Source: an uncultured Candidatus Entotheonella sp.
GTDB taxonomy: Bacteria > Tectomicrobia > Entotheonellia > Entotheonellales > Entotheonellaceae
NCBI GenBank assembly: GCA_958295825.1
Contig: OY282375.1
Location: 1,287,489-1,351,488, forward strand
Reading direction: 5' to 3'
Length of the DNA: 64,000 bases
The stretch's first letter is position 1; each line of letters opens with the position of its first letter. The notes below the pieces were generated by a model. It saw only the letters and a program-made list of their open reading frames with translations. It made no database searches and was not told the DNA's origin. Below are positions 36,101 to 43,200 of this stretch, piece after piece. The position numbers and the translations under genes are program-made.

Positions 36101-36252
36101 TCGGACAGCCAGGCTGGATGCGTGAAGTCCCCGGTGCCGACGACGGTGATGCCCTTCTTGCGGGCCCATAGCGCCAAGTGTTCGAGGTCGCAGTTGCGGC
36201 TGGTGGCGCGTGAATACTTGGAGTGTACGTGCAGGTCGGCGTAGAAAGCCAC
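33136..36252 (-). CDS. EndoQ-like PHP nuclease fused to UvrD-type helicase
   Basis: A 1038-residue two-part protein. Residues 1-400 match endonuclease Q: PHP metal ligands at His8, His10, Asp42, His45, Glu93, His108/109, His164, Asp223 and His225 are all in place, and a zinc-finger-like set Cys277, Cys293, Cys296 (with His274) precedes a VMHRVEALADR segment typical of EndoQ. EndoQ cuts 5' of deaminated bases and abasic sites. Residues 465-1010 are a superfamily 1A helicase: Walker A AGPGSGKT (486-493), DEYQD (663-667), GDANQAVYGFRG, LQRNYRS, LHAAKGLEF and VGMTRAKTR. The chain ends in QLRLF (1034-1038), like the QLxLF beta-clamp-binding motif. GTG start at 36252 with AAGGAG upstream; the open frame beyond it is not supported. 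Confidence 0.88.
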   Translation of the reverse strand: MAFYADLHVHSKYSRATSRNCDLEHLALWARKKGITVVGTGDFTHPAWLSELKDKLIPAEPGLFRLRPDLERAVASRLPRACHGPTRFMLSVEISTIYKKGEATRKIHHLIYAPDFATVEAFNHSLGKIGNLKSDGRPILGLDSRHLLEIALESGPGAYLVPAHIWTPWFAALGSKSGFDSIDLCYADLAPHIFAVETGLSSDPPMNWRVSSLDRFRLVSNSDAHSPEKLGREACVFTGEPDYFAIRSALETGQGYAGTVEFFPEEGKYHLDGHRACQVRLSPRESRAAGGACSVCGKALTVGVMHRVEALADRMEDTPPLTAGNVQSLVPLPEVLSELHQVGSKSKRVGHHYEQLLGQLGPELPLLTEVPLDDIRRLTSSLFAEAITRLREHRVIRDAGYDGAYGTIRLFQSDELRRHALGRSLFPDVLAPPEAPSVVQEPGRQVSAMVQETPAAYPQGSEVVQELDADQRRAVEAGSGPILIVAGPGSGKTRTLTNRIAHLVRQRGVPAARCLAITFTRRAADEMRARLQTLLPAVWKHIPLFTFHALGLAILQEHWNAAGLQRGFRIATAAQRLDVLRKALDVSETQARRLLATISHAKRTQTTPEAAKLAHACETYQCELALRNLVDYDDLVSLAADVLETQPDLQASHRQRYPWVFIDEYQDVDEQQVRLIKQLAPADGNVCAIGDANQAVYGFRGADVRFFERFQDDFPNVQVVRLQRNYRSQPHIVALSTQLMVQSDFQPASVSVHSAAPRRIILHEAASEAAEAEFVVRTVEQLLGGHSFFSIDSGRAAEAATDHLSFADIAVLYRMDAQAPALVEALARSGMPFQHRSHRPLIDHPGVSPLVDALLQRQGTGSLREQLAEAATPYEHDEAETVAAAADRLEALDLLQPLATACGNDLERFLAELALGTQVDTWDPRADRISLLTLHAAKGLEFPVVFIVGCEDGLLPLVWGQLSQADLNEERRLFYVGMTRAKTRLYLCHARQRLWRGRVQTLAPSPFLDNLEEGFLDRQRFRPQSARSRKPDAQLRLF

Positions 36253-36366
36253 GGGAGGAACTCCTTGAGAACCCAGGCGCCGCCCGAAGCGAGGGGTTGG
36301 GCGGCAGGCGGGCAGGGTAGCGCAGCCCCGGGGGGCAGTCAATGCGCCCTTGGCGCCGCTTTCGCG

Positions 36367-36372
36367 TATAAT
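36367..36372 (+). promoter_or_regulatory. Possible -10 box for the TRAP operon
   Basis: A perfect TATAAT lies 70 bases upstream of dctQ in the divergent gap 36253-36441. No good -35 box sits 16-18 bases before it, so support is weak. The gap also must hold the start site of the divergent nuclease-helicase gene. Confidence 0.3.
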
Positions 36373-36441
36373 GCCGGGCTTTCCGCAACCTGCGAGACCG
36401 CCATCTGAACAGACCGTGAAGCCGAGGGGAGGGGAGACGGC

Positions 36442-36960
36442 ATGAATTTTCTTTCCGCCGTTGTGCGCGGAATTGATCGCCTGAACGAAAAGGTAGGACA
36501 GAACATTGCCTGGCTCACCCTCGCCCTGGTCCTGGTGACAACCTATGACGTGGTCATGCGATACCTGTTCGACATCACCTACGTCTTCATCCAGGAACTG
36601 GAGTGGCACCTGTTCGCCGTCTTGTTCCTGATCGCTGCCGGGTACACGCACCTCAAGGGCGACCACGTACGGGTGGATATCGTGCACGCCAAGCTGTCGC
36701 CCCACACGAAAGCCTGGGTCGAACTCGTCTTCGGCGTCCTGTTTCTCTTTCCCACCTGCTTCCTGCTGATCTGGACGTCCATTCCCTTCGTGCTCAACGC
36801 CTGGTCCGTCCTGGAGGGCTCGCCCGACCCCGGCGGCATCCCGGCCCGCTACATCCTGAAATCTGTCATTCCCATCGGGTTCGTGCTGGTGGCGCTGCAA
36901 GGCGTTTCGGCGACGATCCGAAACCTGTTCGTGGTGATCGGGAAGGAGTTACCGCAATGA
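36442..36960 (+). CDS. dctQ: TRAP transporter small permease DctQ
   Basis: A 172-residue four-helix membrane protein with the DctQ pattern; TYVFIQELEWHLFAVLFLIAAGYT and GDHVRVDIVH are typical of the family. It forms the membrane part of a tripartite, sodium-driven organic-anion importer with DctM. GAGGGGAGGGGAG precedes its ATG. The stop overlaps the start of dctM (ATGA). No binding protein follows; a TRAP binding protein of suitable type is encoded 5.3 kb away on the other strand. Confidence 0.9.
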   Translation: MNFLSAVVRGIDRLNEKVGQNIAWLTLALVLVTTYDVVMRYLFDITYVFIQELEWHLFAVLFLIAAGYTHLKGDHVRVDIVHAKLSPHTKAWVELVFGVLFLFPTCFLLIWTSIPFVLNAWSVLEGSPDPGGIPARYILKSVIPIGFVLVALQGVSATIRNLFVVIGKELPQ

Positions 36961-38279
36961 TGACCGATCTGCTTCCGGCGCTGATGTTCCTGGTCTTCAG
37001 CCTGCTGATTCTGGCGGGCTACCCGATCGCCTTCACCATCGGCGGCACGGCGCTGGCCTTCGGGCTGTACGGCTTCGGGCTGGACTTCTTCAACCTGCTG
37101 CCGCTGCGCATCTGGGGCATCATGACCAACTTCACCCTCATTGCGGTCACGCTGTTCGTCTTCATGGGCGCGACGCTGGAGCGCTCCCGGCTGGCGGAGG
37201 ACCTGCTGGAAACGATGGGCCTGGTTCTGGGGCGGCTGCCGGGCGGCCTGGCCATTTCGGTGGTCGTCGTGGGCACGCTGCTGGCGGCGTCCACCGGCAT
37301 CGTCGGCGCCACCGTCACCACCATGGGGCTGATCGCCCTGCCCACCATGCTGCGGCGCAACTACGACCGCGGACTGGCGTCCGGCGTCATCTGCGCCTCC
37401 GGCACCCTCGGGCAGATCATCCCGCCGAGCATCGTCCTCGTCCTGGTCGGCGACATCCTCGGCGTGCCGGTCGGCGACCTCTTTCTCGGCTCGCTCATTC
37501 CGGGCGTCAGCCTGGCCGCCATGTACGTGCTGTACCTCCTCGGCGTCTCACTCTTCCGCCCACAAGCCGCGCCGCCGATCCCGCGCGAGGAGCGCACGGC
37601 AATTTCCACCTCCGAACTCTTGAAACGAATCGGCAAGGTGCTCATCCCGCCGCTGTTCCTGATGCTCGCCGTGCTCGGCTCCATCTTTTTCGGCATCGCG
37701 GCGCCCACCGAGGCGGCGGCCATGGGCGCTTCCGGCGCCCTGCTGCTCAGCATCGTCAGCGGCAGGTTCAGCCTGAGAATGCTGCGCGAGGTCATGGAAA
37801 CGACCACCCGCCTGACCAGCATGGTGTTCATCATCCTGGTCGGCGCCACCGCCTTCGGCCTGGCGTTCCGCGGCCTGGGCGGCGACGCCCTCATCCACGA
37901 CGTGGTGGATCAGCTGGCGCTGCCCAATTGGGCCATTTTCGCCTGCATCATGGGGGTGGTGTTCCTGCTGGGGTTCTTCCTCGACTACATCGAGATCGCC
38001 TTCATCCACCTGCCGGTCATCGCGCCCATCCTGAGCGCCATGGGCTTCGACCCGTTGTGGTACGGTGTCTTATTGGGCATCAACCTGCAAACGTCCTTTC
38101 TCACGCCGCCCTTCGGCTTCGCGCTGTTCTACTTCCGGGGCGTCGCGCCGGCGCAAGTCACCACCGGGCAGATTTACCGCGGCATCATTCCGTTCGTCAT
38201 CATCCAGATCATCGGGCTGATGCTCGTCGCGTTCTTCCCGGAGTTGTCGACGTGGCTGCCGCGCTATGTGTTCAACTGA
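36957..38279 (+). CDS. dctM: TRAP transporter large permease DctM
   Basis: A 440-residue membrane protein with about twelve helices, the transport subunit of a TRAP system. TGIVGATVTTMGLIALPTML, ASGTLGQIIPPSIVLVLVGDILGVPVGDLFLGSLIPG-type residues and TPPFGFALFYFRG are characteristic. The ATG at 36957 overlaps the dctQ stop; earlier in-frame codons lie inside dctQ and are not used. With DctQ it imports carboxylates or related acids, the substrate being set by the missing adjacent binding protein. Confidence 0.92.
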   Translation: MMTDLLPALMFLVFSLLILAGYPIAFTIGGTALAFGLYGFGLDFFNLLPLRIWGIMTNFTLIAVTLFVFMGATLERSRLAEDLLETMGLVLGRLPGGLAISVVVVGTLLAASTGIVGATVTTMGLIALPTMLRRNYDRGLASGVICASGTLGQIIPPSIVLVLVGDILGVPVGDLFLGSLIPGVSLAAMYVLYLLGVSLFRPQAAPPIPREERTAISTSELLKRIGKVLIPPLFLMLAVLGSIFFGIAAPTEAAAMGASGALLLSIVSGRFSLRMLREVMETTTRLTSMVFIILVGATAFGLAFRGLGGDALIHDVVDQLALPNWAIFACIMGVVFLLGFFLDYIEIAFIHLPVIAPILSAMGFDPLWYGVLLGINLQTSFLTPPFGFALFYFRGVAPAQVTTGQIYRGIIPFVIIQIIGLMLVAFFPELSTWLPRYVFN

Positions 38280-38501
38280 GAAAGACACCAACCAGCCTTT
38301 GGCGTAGGTGCCTCCATCTTTCAGACGGGAAGGGTGGATAACGGAGGCAGGCGGGAGGGTATGGCAGTAACGGTGTGGTGCACGAGGAAGCTCACGGAGC
38401 TTTGCAGGTACCGTGTTTATCTCATCAATCCTGTTTCAGCAGTAGCCACCTCGTCCCAACTTCGGATAAAACGCGATATGTAAATCGCACCGCGGCGCGG
38501 A
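38280..38501. other. Intergenic gap between dctM and the first Sel1 gene
   Basis: About 220 bases with convergent genes on both sides. I see no gene or clear hairpin terminator. Its right end shares sequence with the gap before the second Sel1 gene, marking the limit of the duplicated unit. Confidence 0.4.
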
Positions 38502-39125
38502 TCAGTTCTGGAATGGCAGCACGTACTTTTCCCAGTATTGCTGCGCAAGGCGCTGCGCATGGTTGCGTGCTTCGTAGGTCATCCGTTCCGCAGTAATATC
38601 TCTCACCTCCGCAGCCGATGTAACGCCTTGAGCGGCGGCAATGCTGAACCAGGCGTAGGCTTCAACGTCGTTTTTCGGCACGCCCCGGCCATTGGCGTAC
38701 ATGGCGCCCAGGTTGTACTGCGCTTCGGGATCACCCTGCTCGGCCGCCTTGCGAAGCCACTTCGCGGCCTCAACGTCGTTTTTCGGCACGCCCTCGCCAT
38801 TGGCGTACATGAGGCCCAGGGCGTCTTGCGCATTGGGATCACCCTGCTCGGCCGCCTTGCGAAACCACTTCACGGCCTCAGCGTCGTTTTTCGGCACGCC
38901 CTCGCCATTGGCGTACATGAAGCCCAGGGCATATTGCGCTTTGGGATCACCCTGCTCGGCCAGTGGGCGCCATTCACGCAGAGCGGTCTCGAAATCGCCA
39001 CGCTCAAGCGCTTCCCATCCAGCCTGAAAATCCCCGCCGCAGCCAGCATGAAACAGGGCAAGAACAACCAGCGCGGTCATCAAGGTATTACTCCACCGCA
39101 CTTGTAACGAACGCCTACTCGCCAT
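38502..39125 (-). CDS. Sel1-repeat protein, short copy
   Basis: A 207-residue exported protein with about three to four Sel1-like repeats (units of 36 residues with AxxNLGxMYANGxGVPKNDxEAxxWxxxAAxQG). Such alpha-helical repeats mediate protein-protein contacts. The N-terminus has a hydrophobic segment ending in LALFHAGCGGDF; two compensating one-base indels relative to the longer neighbour give this region a Cys, which might act as a lipid attachment site although the residue three before it is His, not Leu. The C-terminus (EKYVLPFQN) is the same as in the next gene. It is one half of a tandem duplication. Confidence 0.85.
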   Translation of the reverse strand: MASRRSLQVRWSNTLMTALVVLALFHAGCGGDFQAGWEALERGDFETALREWRPLAEQGDPKAQYALGFMYANGEGVPKNDAEAVKWFRKAAEQGDPNAQDALGLMYANGEGVPKNDVEAAKWLRKAAEQGDPEAQYNLGAMYANGRGVPKNDVEAYAWFSIAAAQGVTSAAEVRDITAERMTYEARNHAQRLAQQYWEKYVLPFQN

Positions 39126-39200
39126 TACCTGCCCTCCTTTCCCTCCCCGCGCTCGACTTCCGATAAGACGTGCTATGTAAACTCCGCACCGCGGCGCGGA

Positions 39201-40361
39201 TCAGTTCTGGAATGGCAGCACGTACTTTTCCCAGTATTGCTGCGCAAGGCGCTGTGCATGGTCGCGTGCTTCGTAGGTCATCCGTTCCGCAACAATATCT
39301 CTCACCTCCGCCGATGTAACGCCCTGAGCGGCGGCAATGCTGAACCAGGCGTAGGCTTCAACATCGTTCTGCGGCACGCCCCTGCCCAGGGCGCACATGA
39401 CGCCCAGGTTGTTTTGCGCTCCGGGATGACCCTGAGCGGCCGCCTTGCGAAACCACTTCGCGGCCTCAACGTCGTTTTTCGGCACGCCTTGGCCGTTGTA
39501 GTGCATCAGGCCCAAGTTGTACTGCGCTTCGGGATGACCCTGAGCGGCCGCCTTGCGATACCACTTCGCGGCCTCAACGTCGTTTTTCGGCACGCCCTCG
39601 CCATTGGCGTACATGACGCCCAGGTTGTATTGCGCTTCGGGATAACCCTGCTCCGCTGCCTTGCGAAACCACTTCACGGCCTCAACGTCGTTCTGCGGCA
39701 CGCCCTGGCCATTGGCGTACATGCCGCCCAGGTTGTATTGCGCTTCGGAGACTCCCTGCTCGGCCGCCTTGCGATACCACTTCACGGCCTCGGCGTCGTC
39801 CTGCGGCACGCCCTCGCCCAGGGCGTACATGACGCCCAGGTTGTGTTGCGCTTCGGAGACTCCCTGCTCGGCCGCCTTGCGAAACCACTTCGCGGCCTCA
39901 ACGTCGTTCTGCGGCACGCCCTCGCCATTGTCGTACATGCCGCCCAGGTTGTATTGCGCACCGGGATTACCCTGATCGGCCGCCTTGCGATACCACTTCA
40001 CGGCCTCGACGGCGTTCTGCGGCACGCCCTGGCCATTGGCGTACATGTTACCCAGGTTGAGTTGCGCCCAGGGATTACCCTGATCGGCCGCCTTGCGATA
40101 CCACTTCATGGCCTCAGCGTCGTTTTGCGGCACGCCCTCGCCCTTGGCGTACATGAGGCCCAGGGCGTATTGCGCATCGGGATCACCCTGCTCGGCCAGC
40201 GGGCGCCATTCACGCAGAGCGGTCTCGAAATCGCCACGCTCAAGCGCTTCCCGTCCAGCCTGAAAATCCCCCGCCGCAGCCAGCATGAACAGGGCAAGAA
40301 CAACCAGCGCGGTCATCAAGGTATTACGCCACCGCACTTGTAACAAACGCCTACTCGCCAT
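39201..40361 (-). CDS. Sel1-repeat protein, long copy
   Basis: A 386-residue exported protein with about eight Sel1 repeats at 36-residue spacing (108 bases in the DNA). The signal region reads ALFMLAAAGDF, a normal Sec signal. N- and C-terminal parts are nearly identical to those of the shorter neighbour, so the two differ mainly in repeat number. Sel1 proteins often act as adaptors in envelope stress, secretion or host interaction; none of these is shown here. It lies upstream of the short copy on the same strand. Confidence 0.88.
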   Translation of the reverse strand: MASRRLLQVRWRNTLMTALVVLALFMLAAAGDFQAGREALERGDFETALREWRPLAEQGDPDAQYALGLMYAKGEGVPQNDAEAMKWYRKAADQGNPWAQLNLGNMYANGQGVPQNAVEAVKWYRKAADQGNPGAQYNLGGMYDNGEGVPQNDVEAAKWFRKAAEQGVSEAQHNLGVMYALGEGVPQDDAEAVKWYRKAAEQGVSEAQYNLGGMYANGQGVPQNDVEAVKWFRKAAEQGYPEAQYNLGVMYANGEGVPKNDVEAAKWYRKAAAQGHPEAQYNLGLMHYNGQGVPKNDVEAAKWFRKAAAQGHPGAQNNLGVMCALGRGVPQNDVEAYAWFSIAAAQGVTSAEVRDIVAERMTYEARDHAQRLAQQYWEKYVLPFQN

Positions 40362-40643
40362 TACCTGTTCTCCCTATGCTCACCTTCCGATAATCGTCAG
40401 TTATGTCAACTTTGAATTGGCGTAGGCGCTGGACGAAACGCCCGGCGAGGGGATTCCCCACCACGCGCGGCGACGGTCTGCGCCGTTGCTGAAGGCGGAA
40501 AAATACGGGTGGGGCAGGGCGGCCCTTTGCCGACCGCCCAGCGCCAGGAAGTGGGGCGGCGGTGGGAAGCGCCGGTCAGCACGCTGGCATTGAGCCAGCC
40601 CACCGGTTTGTTTCCCCGGCTCTCCAGTAAACGCCCTAGAACC
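40362..40643. other. Left flank of the IS66 element, no supported gene
   Basis: About 280 bases between the Sel1 gene and the left inverted repeat. A minus-strand frame here is Pro- and Arg-rich, ends in APTPIQS, and looks like the translation of a GC-rich intergenic repeat, not a protein. The last eight bases (40636-40643) are the target-site duplication of the insertion element. Confidence 0.4.
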
Positions 40644-40674
40644 GTAAGCGTTCAGGGGGTTGCCCTGCCCTTGT
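40644..40674 (+). repeat. IS66 left inverted repeat
   Basis: Thirty-one bases that are the exact reverse complement of 42169-42199. It begins with GTAAGCG, diagnostic for IS66-family ends. Confidence 0.95.
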
Positions 40675-40754
40675 CTGTTGCATGACCGCCTTATCATCGG
40701 CTAGGGTTACTCGTTCCGCATTCTCCTATTGGCCCTGTTTTCAGGAAATCCCGA

Positions 40755-42134
40755 ATGGCGCCGTCGATACCGCCTGAGCCGCTGTCGCAAACCGATTGGC
40801 AGCAAACACCACCGGTCGTACAAGCCCATCTCCTCACCCTGCATCAGCGTCTGGCCCAACTCCAACAGCAAATCGAGCAACTCCAACAGCGCTCGCAACG
40901 CACCTCCAAGACCTCCGACAAACCACCCTCGTCGGATTCACCCTTCCACAGACCCACGGACCCTACGGACAAGCCCACGGGCAAACGGGGCGCACGAAAG
41001 GGACACCCGGGTTCAGGTCCCAAGTTGCTCCGTCCCACCGAGCGGCGGGCCATCTATCCCGAACCTTGTCCTTGCGGCCAAGGCGTATCCGGCCACGTGG
41101 CGCCGTATCACACCCATCAAGTCACGGAGTTGCCACCTGTCGAGATGGCCGTCACGCACTGGGTCTTGCACCAGGGTAGGTGTACGGGCTGCGGCAAGCT
41201 GCTCAGAGCCCGCCTCCCCAAGGCGCAGCAAAGCGGCTATGGCCCGCGCCTGACGGCCTTGATTGGCGAACTCAGCGCCATGCAGCGAATCTCCCGGCGT
41301 GGCGTGCAGGACTTCTGTCGTTCCGTCCTGGGGGTACCCATCAGCCTGGGTGCGATTCAGCGTCTCATCGACCGCACCTCCCTGGCCATCGCGCCACACG
41401 ATGAGGCGATTGCCACCTTGGCCCGCCAGGCGCGGGTGGGCTATGTGGATGAGACGCCTTGGTACTGTCGCCATGCCTTGCAGTGGCTCTGGAGCATGGT
41501 CACGGATACCGTCACCCTGTACCGTATTCATGCCAAGCGCTCGCAGGAAGCCTTCGGGTCTTTGATAAAGGATTGGCGTGGCATCCTGGTCAGCGACGGC
41601 TACGGGGTGTATCAAGGCTGGGGCAACCGTCGTCAGACCTGTCTGGCGCACCTCGTGCGTCGTGCTCGGGAGTTGTCGCAGCGCCGTCAAGCCGCCCTTG
41701 CTGATTGCGGCAAGGTGGCCTTGAAGGAACTTCAGCGATTGTGTCAGATGGCTCATGCGCCGCCAAGCGGTGGTCAGTGGCAAGCTTGGTATGCCCGTTT
41801 GTGCCGTTTCGTGCGGCGTTATGAGTTGCGCCCTGACGATGCGGGTCGCCTGGTGAGGCACTTACGGCGCGAGATGGGTTCGCTATGGGTGTTTCTCAAT
41901 GAGTCGGGAGTTGAGCCGACCAACAACCGGGCGGAGCGCGCCTTACGCTTTGGTGTGTTGTGGCGTCAGGGTTCTTTGGGTACGGCGAGCGCCAAAGGCA
42001 ACGCCTGGGTGCAGCGGAGTCTGTCGCTGCGTCAGACGTGTCGGCAACTGGAGCAATCGAGCTTCTCGGTGTTGGTCGACGCCCTTGAGGCGTTCATGCA
42101 CGACCGTCCGCCTGATCTCGCCTGGCTACGATGA
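40755..42134 (+). CDS. tnpC: IS66-family transposase TnpC
   Basis: A 459-residue DDE transposase. The N-terminal part has a leucine-zipper-like helix (HQRLAQLQQQIEQLQQRS) and a Pro- and Lys-rich linker, then a zinc-finger-like segment with YPEPCPCG and TGCGKLL. The catalytic Asp, Asp and Glu are seen in VDETPWY, VSDGYGVYQ and NNRAERALR. Full length and without internal stops, so probably active. It is the only gene between the two inverted repeats. Confidence 0.93.
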   Translation: MAPSIPPEPLSQTDWQQTPPVVQAHLLTLHQRLAQLQQQIEQLQQRSQRTSKTSDKPPSSDSPFHRPTDPTDKPTGKRGARKGHPGSGPKLLRPTERRAIYPEPCPCGQGVSGHVAPYHTHQVTELPPVEMAVTHWVLHQGRCTGCGKLLRARLPKAQQSGYGPRLTALIGELSAMQRISRRGVQDFCRSVLGVPISLGAIQRLIDRTSLAIAPHDEAIATLARQARVGYVDETPWYCRHALQWLWSMVTDTVTLYRIHAKRSQEAFGSLIKDWRGILVSDGYGVYQGWGNRRQTCLAHLVRRARELSQRRQAALADCGKVALKELQRLCQMAHAPPSGGQWQAWYARLCRFVRRYELRPDDAGRLVRHLRREMGSLWVFLNESGVEPTNNRAERALRFGVLWRQGSLGTASAKGNAWVQRSLSLRQTCRQLEQSSFSVLVDALEAFMHDRPPDLAWLR

Positions 42135-42168
42135 CCCCACTCATTGCTCCACCCGCCGAACGCTTACG

Positions 42169-42199
42169 ACAAGGGCAGGGCAACCCCCTGAACGCTTAC
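42169..42199 (-). repeat. IS66 right inverted repeat
   Basis: Exact reverse complement of the left end at 40644-40674, followed directly by the second copy of the target duplication CTAGAACC. Confidence 0.95.
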
Positions 42200-42298
42200 C
42201 TAGAACCGTCCTTCGTTCAGGCGCCAGTACACGTCGTGGCCTTTGAGTTCTTCCCGGTCCTTGGCGTAATCCCAAGGGTATTTGCCATCGGCGTCTTT
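42200..42298 (-). pseudogene. C-terminal remnant of an ankyrin-like repeat gene
   Basis: On the minus strand the last 30 codons before TAG (42200-42202) read DADGKYPWDYAKDREEL and then KGHDVYWRLNEGRF, which resembles the final repeat and tail of bacterial ankyrin-repeat proteins. Upstream the frame loses all similarity and meets a stop at about 42394. The IS66 element sits exactly next to this stop codon. The target duplication includes the TAG, so the insertion did not alter the reading frame; the 5' part was lost separately. Confidence 0.45.
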
Positions 42299-42309
42299 CC
42301 TTCCATTGA

Positions 42310-42636
42310 CAATCAGACGAGATACATTATAGTTAAACAAGCACCTCTTCGGACGCTTATGGCTTCTGGCTTCTGGGGGGGATTTTTTTCGTCACGAACC
42401 ATATACTAGAAAGGATTACATGTTCTCACCTTTAATGTCTCTACGTTATTACGTCCATCAATTTATCTGTAGGACGTATGCAGAAGATACGTAAAATACT
42501 ATATTCAATACTCAATAATAATACATTATTGGAAAACCTAAAAATGTTAGAAATTGTTCTCAAACTAATCAAACTCATTTTATCGTTAATGTAATACACC
42601 CTCAGAGAGAAGGAACGGACCCGGATCGGCGACCTT
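42310..42636. other. AT-rich island without supported genes
   Basis: This stretch is strikingly AT-rich against a GC-rich background, with runs such as AATAATAATACATTATT. A minus-strand frame at 42441-42662 is only an effect of low stop density and has no recognisable content. The composition suggests transferred or decayed mobile DNA. Confidence 0.55.
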
Positions 42637-42741
42637 CTATGCGGACGGGGCCGTTTCTTCACGAAAGCGCCCGGCGAGCCAACCTTCGATGCGCGACAGG
42701 CGTTCCTTGACGCTCGCCAGGTCCGCTTCGATGCGGTCCAT
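42637..42741 (-). pseudogene. Fragment of a coiled-coil protein
   Basis: The minus strand encodes MDRIEADLASVKERLSRIEG and then WLAGRFREETAPSA before TAG. It is a heptad-like coiled-coil tail similar in style to the two small proteins to its right. The frame continues about a dozen codons upstream and then meets TAA, with no membrane segment, so this looks like a truncated third member of the set. Confidence 0.4.
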
Positions 42742-42883
42742 GCGGGCGTTCAGGCTGGCGTATATACGCCACCGCTCGTTTTACCCCTATCCTCCAACCT
42801 ATCTTACTCGGATGTCGTAGTCCCTTGCGCCCACGTCGTCGGGCCGCAGCGGATCGGAGCCAGACGCAAGGACGAAAAAACGG

Positions 42884-43156
42884 CTAGTCGGCGCTCTCGG
42901 GGCCGACGCCGGCTTTTTCTTCGAGGCGCGTGATGCGTCCCTCGAAGACGCGCAGCACGTCCTTGATCTCGTCGTGCTGGCGCTGGTTGGCGTCGAAACG
43001 CCGGTTCATCTCCGTTTGCAGGGTGTCGAAGCGCCGATTCGTCTCCGCCTGCATGGCGTCCAGCCGGCCGTTAACCTGGTTGAACATGGTCACCATCGCC
43101 ACGAACAAACCCACCAGCAGCAAGTTGTTGCTGATTGTCTTCCAGTCCATACGCAT
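42884..43156 (-). CDS. Small membrane-anchored coiled-coil protein
   Basis: A 90-residue protein with one N-terminal membrane helix (about residues 10-25) followed by a long coiled coil with the repeated segments DAMQAETNRRFDTLQTEMNRR, related by an 11-residue period. No family name is certain. It resembles small envelope proteins with DUF-type coiled coils. The ATG at 43156 has AGGAG upstream (GGAGATGCG). It is followed by a fragment of similar style and preceded by another membrane coiled-coil gene. Confidence 0.6.
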   Translation of the reverse strand: MRMDWKTISNNLLLVGLFVAMVTMFNQVNGRLDAMQAETNRRFDTLQTEMNRRFDANQRQHDEIKDVLRVFEGRITRLEEKAGVGPESAD

Positions 43157-43200
43157 CTCCTGTCAGTCGCGCCCGAAGCCGCGCGGCGGCTCCAGACTTC

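Larger units (their letters stand above)
38502..40361 (-). repeat. Tandem gene duplication with internal 108-bp repeats
   Basis: The two Sel1 genes share their ends and flanks, including the sequence just after each stop codon (38494-38560 versus 39187-39253). Within each gene the 108-base units are themselves repeated. Unequal recombination between units is the likely source of the different repeat numbers. Confidence 0.85.
40636..42207 (+). mobile_element. Intact IS66-family insertion sequence (ISBst12-like, single gene)
   Basis: The element itself is 40644-42199, 1556 bases. Its ends are perfect 31-base inverted repeats starting GTAAGCGTTCAGG, the usual IS66 terminus. It is flanked by an exact 8-base direct repeat, CTAGAACC, at 40636-40643 and 42200-42207, the target duplication length of this family. 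Only one gene (tnpC) is present, with no tnpA or tnpB, as in the ISBst12 subgroup. Intact ends, gene and target duplication indicate a recent insertion. Confidence 0.93.

Noticed and set aside
36253-36900. N-terminal extension of the EndoQ-UvrD frame
   Set aside because: The open frame continues 216 codons upstream, but overlaps dctQ on the other strand, has low-complexity content and no family match; the GTG at 36252 with AAGGAG fits the EndoQ N-terminus.
40401-40697. 98-codon minus-strand frame at the IS66 left flank
   Set aside because: It crosses the insertion boundary and reads into the inverted repeat; it looks like translated intergenic repeat.
42441-42662. 73-codon frame in the AT-rich island
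   Set aside because: Composition alone keeps the frame open; residues show no fold or motif.
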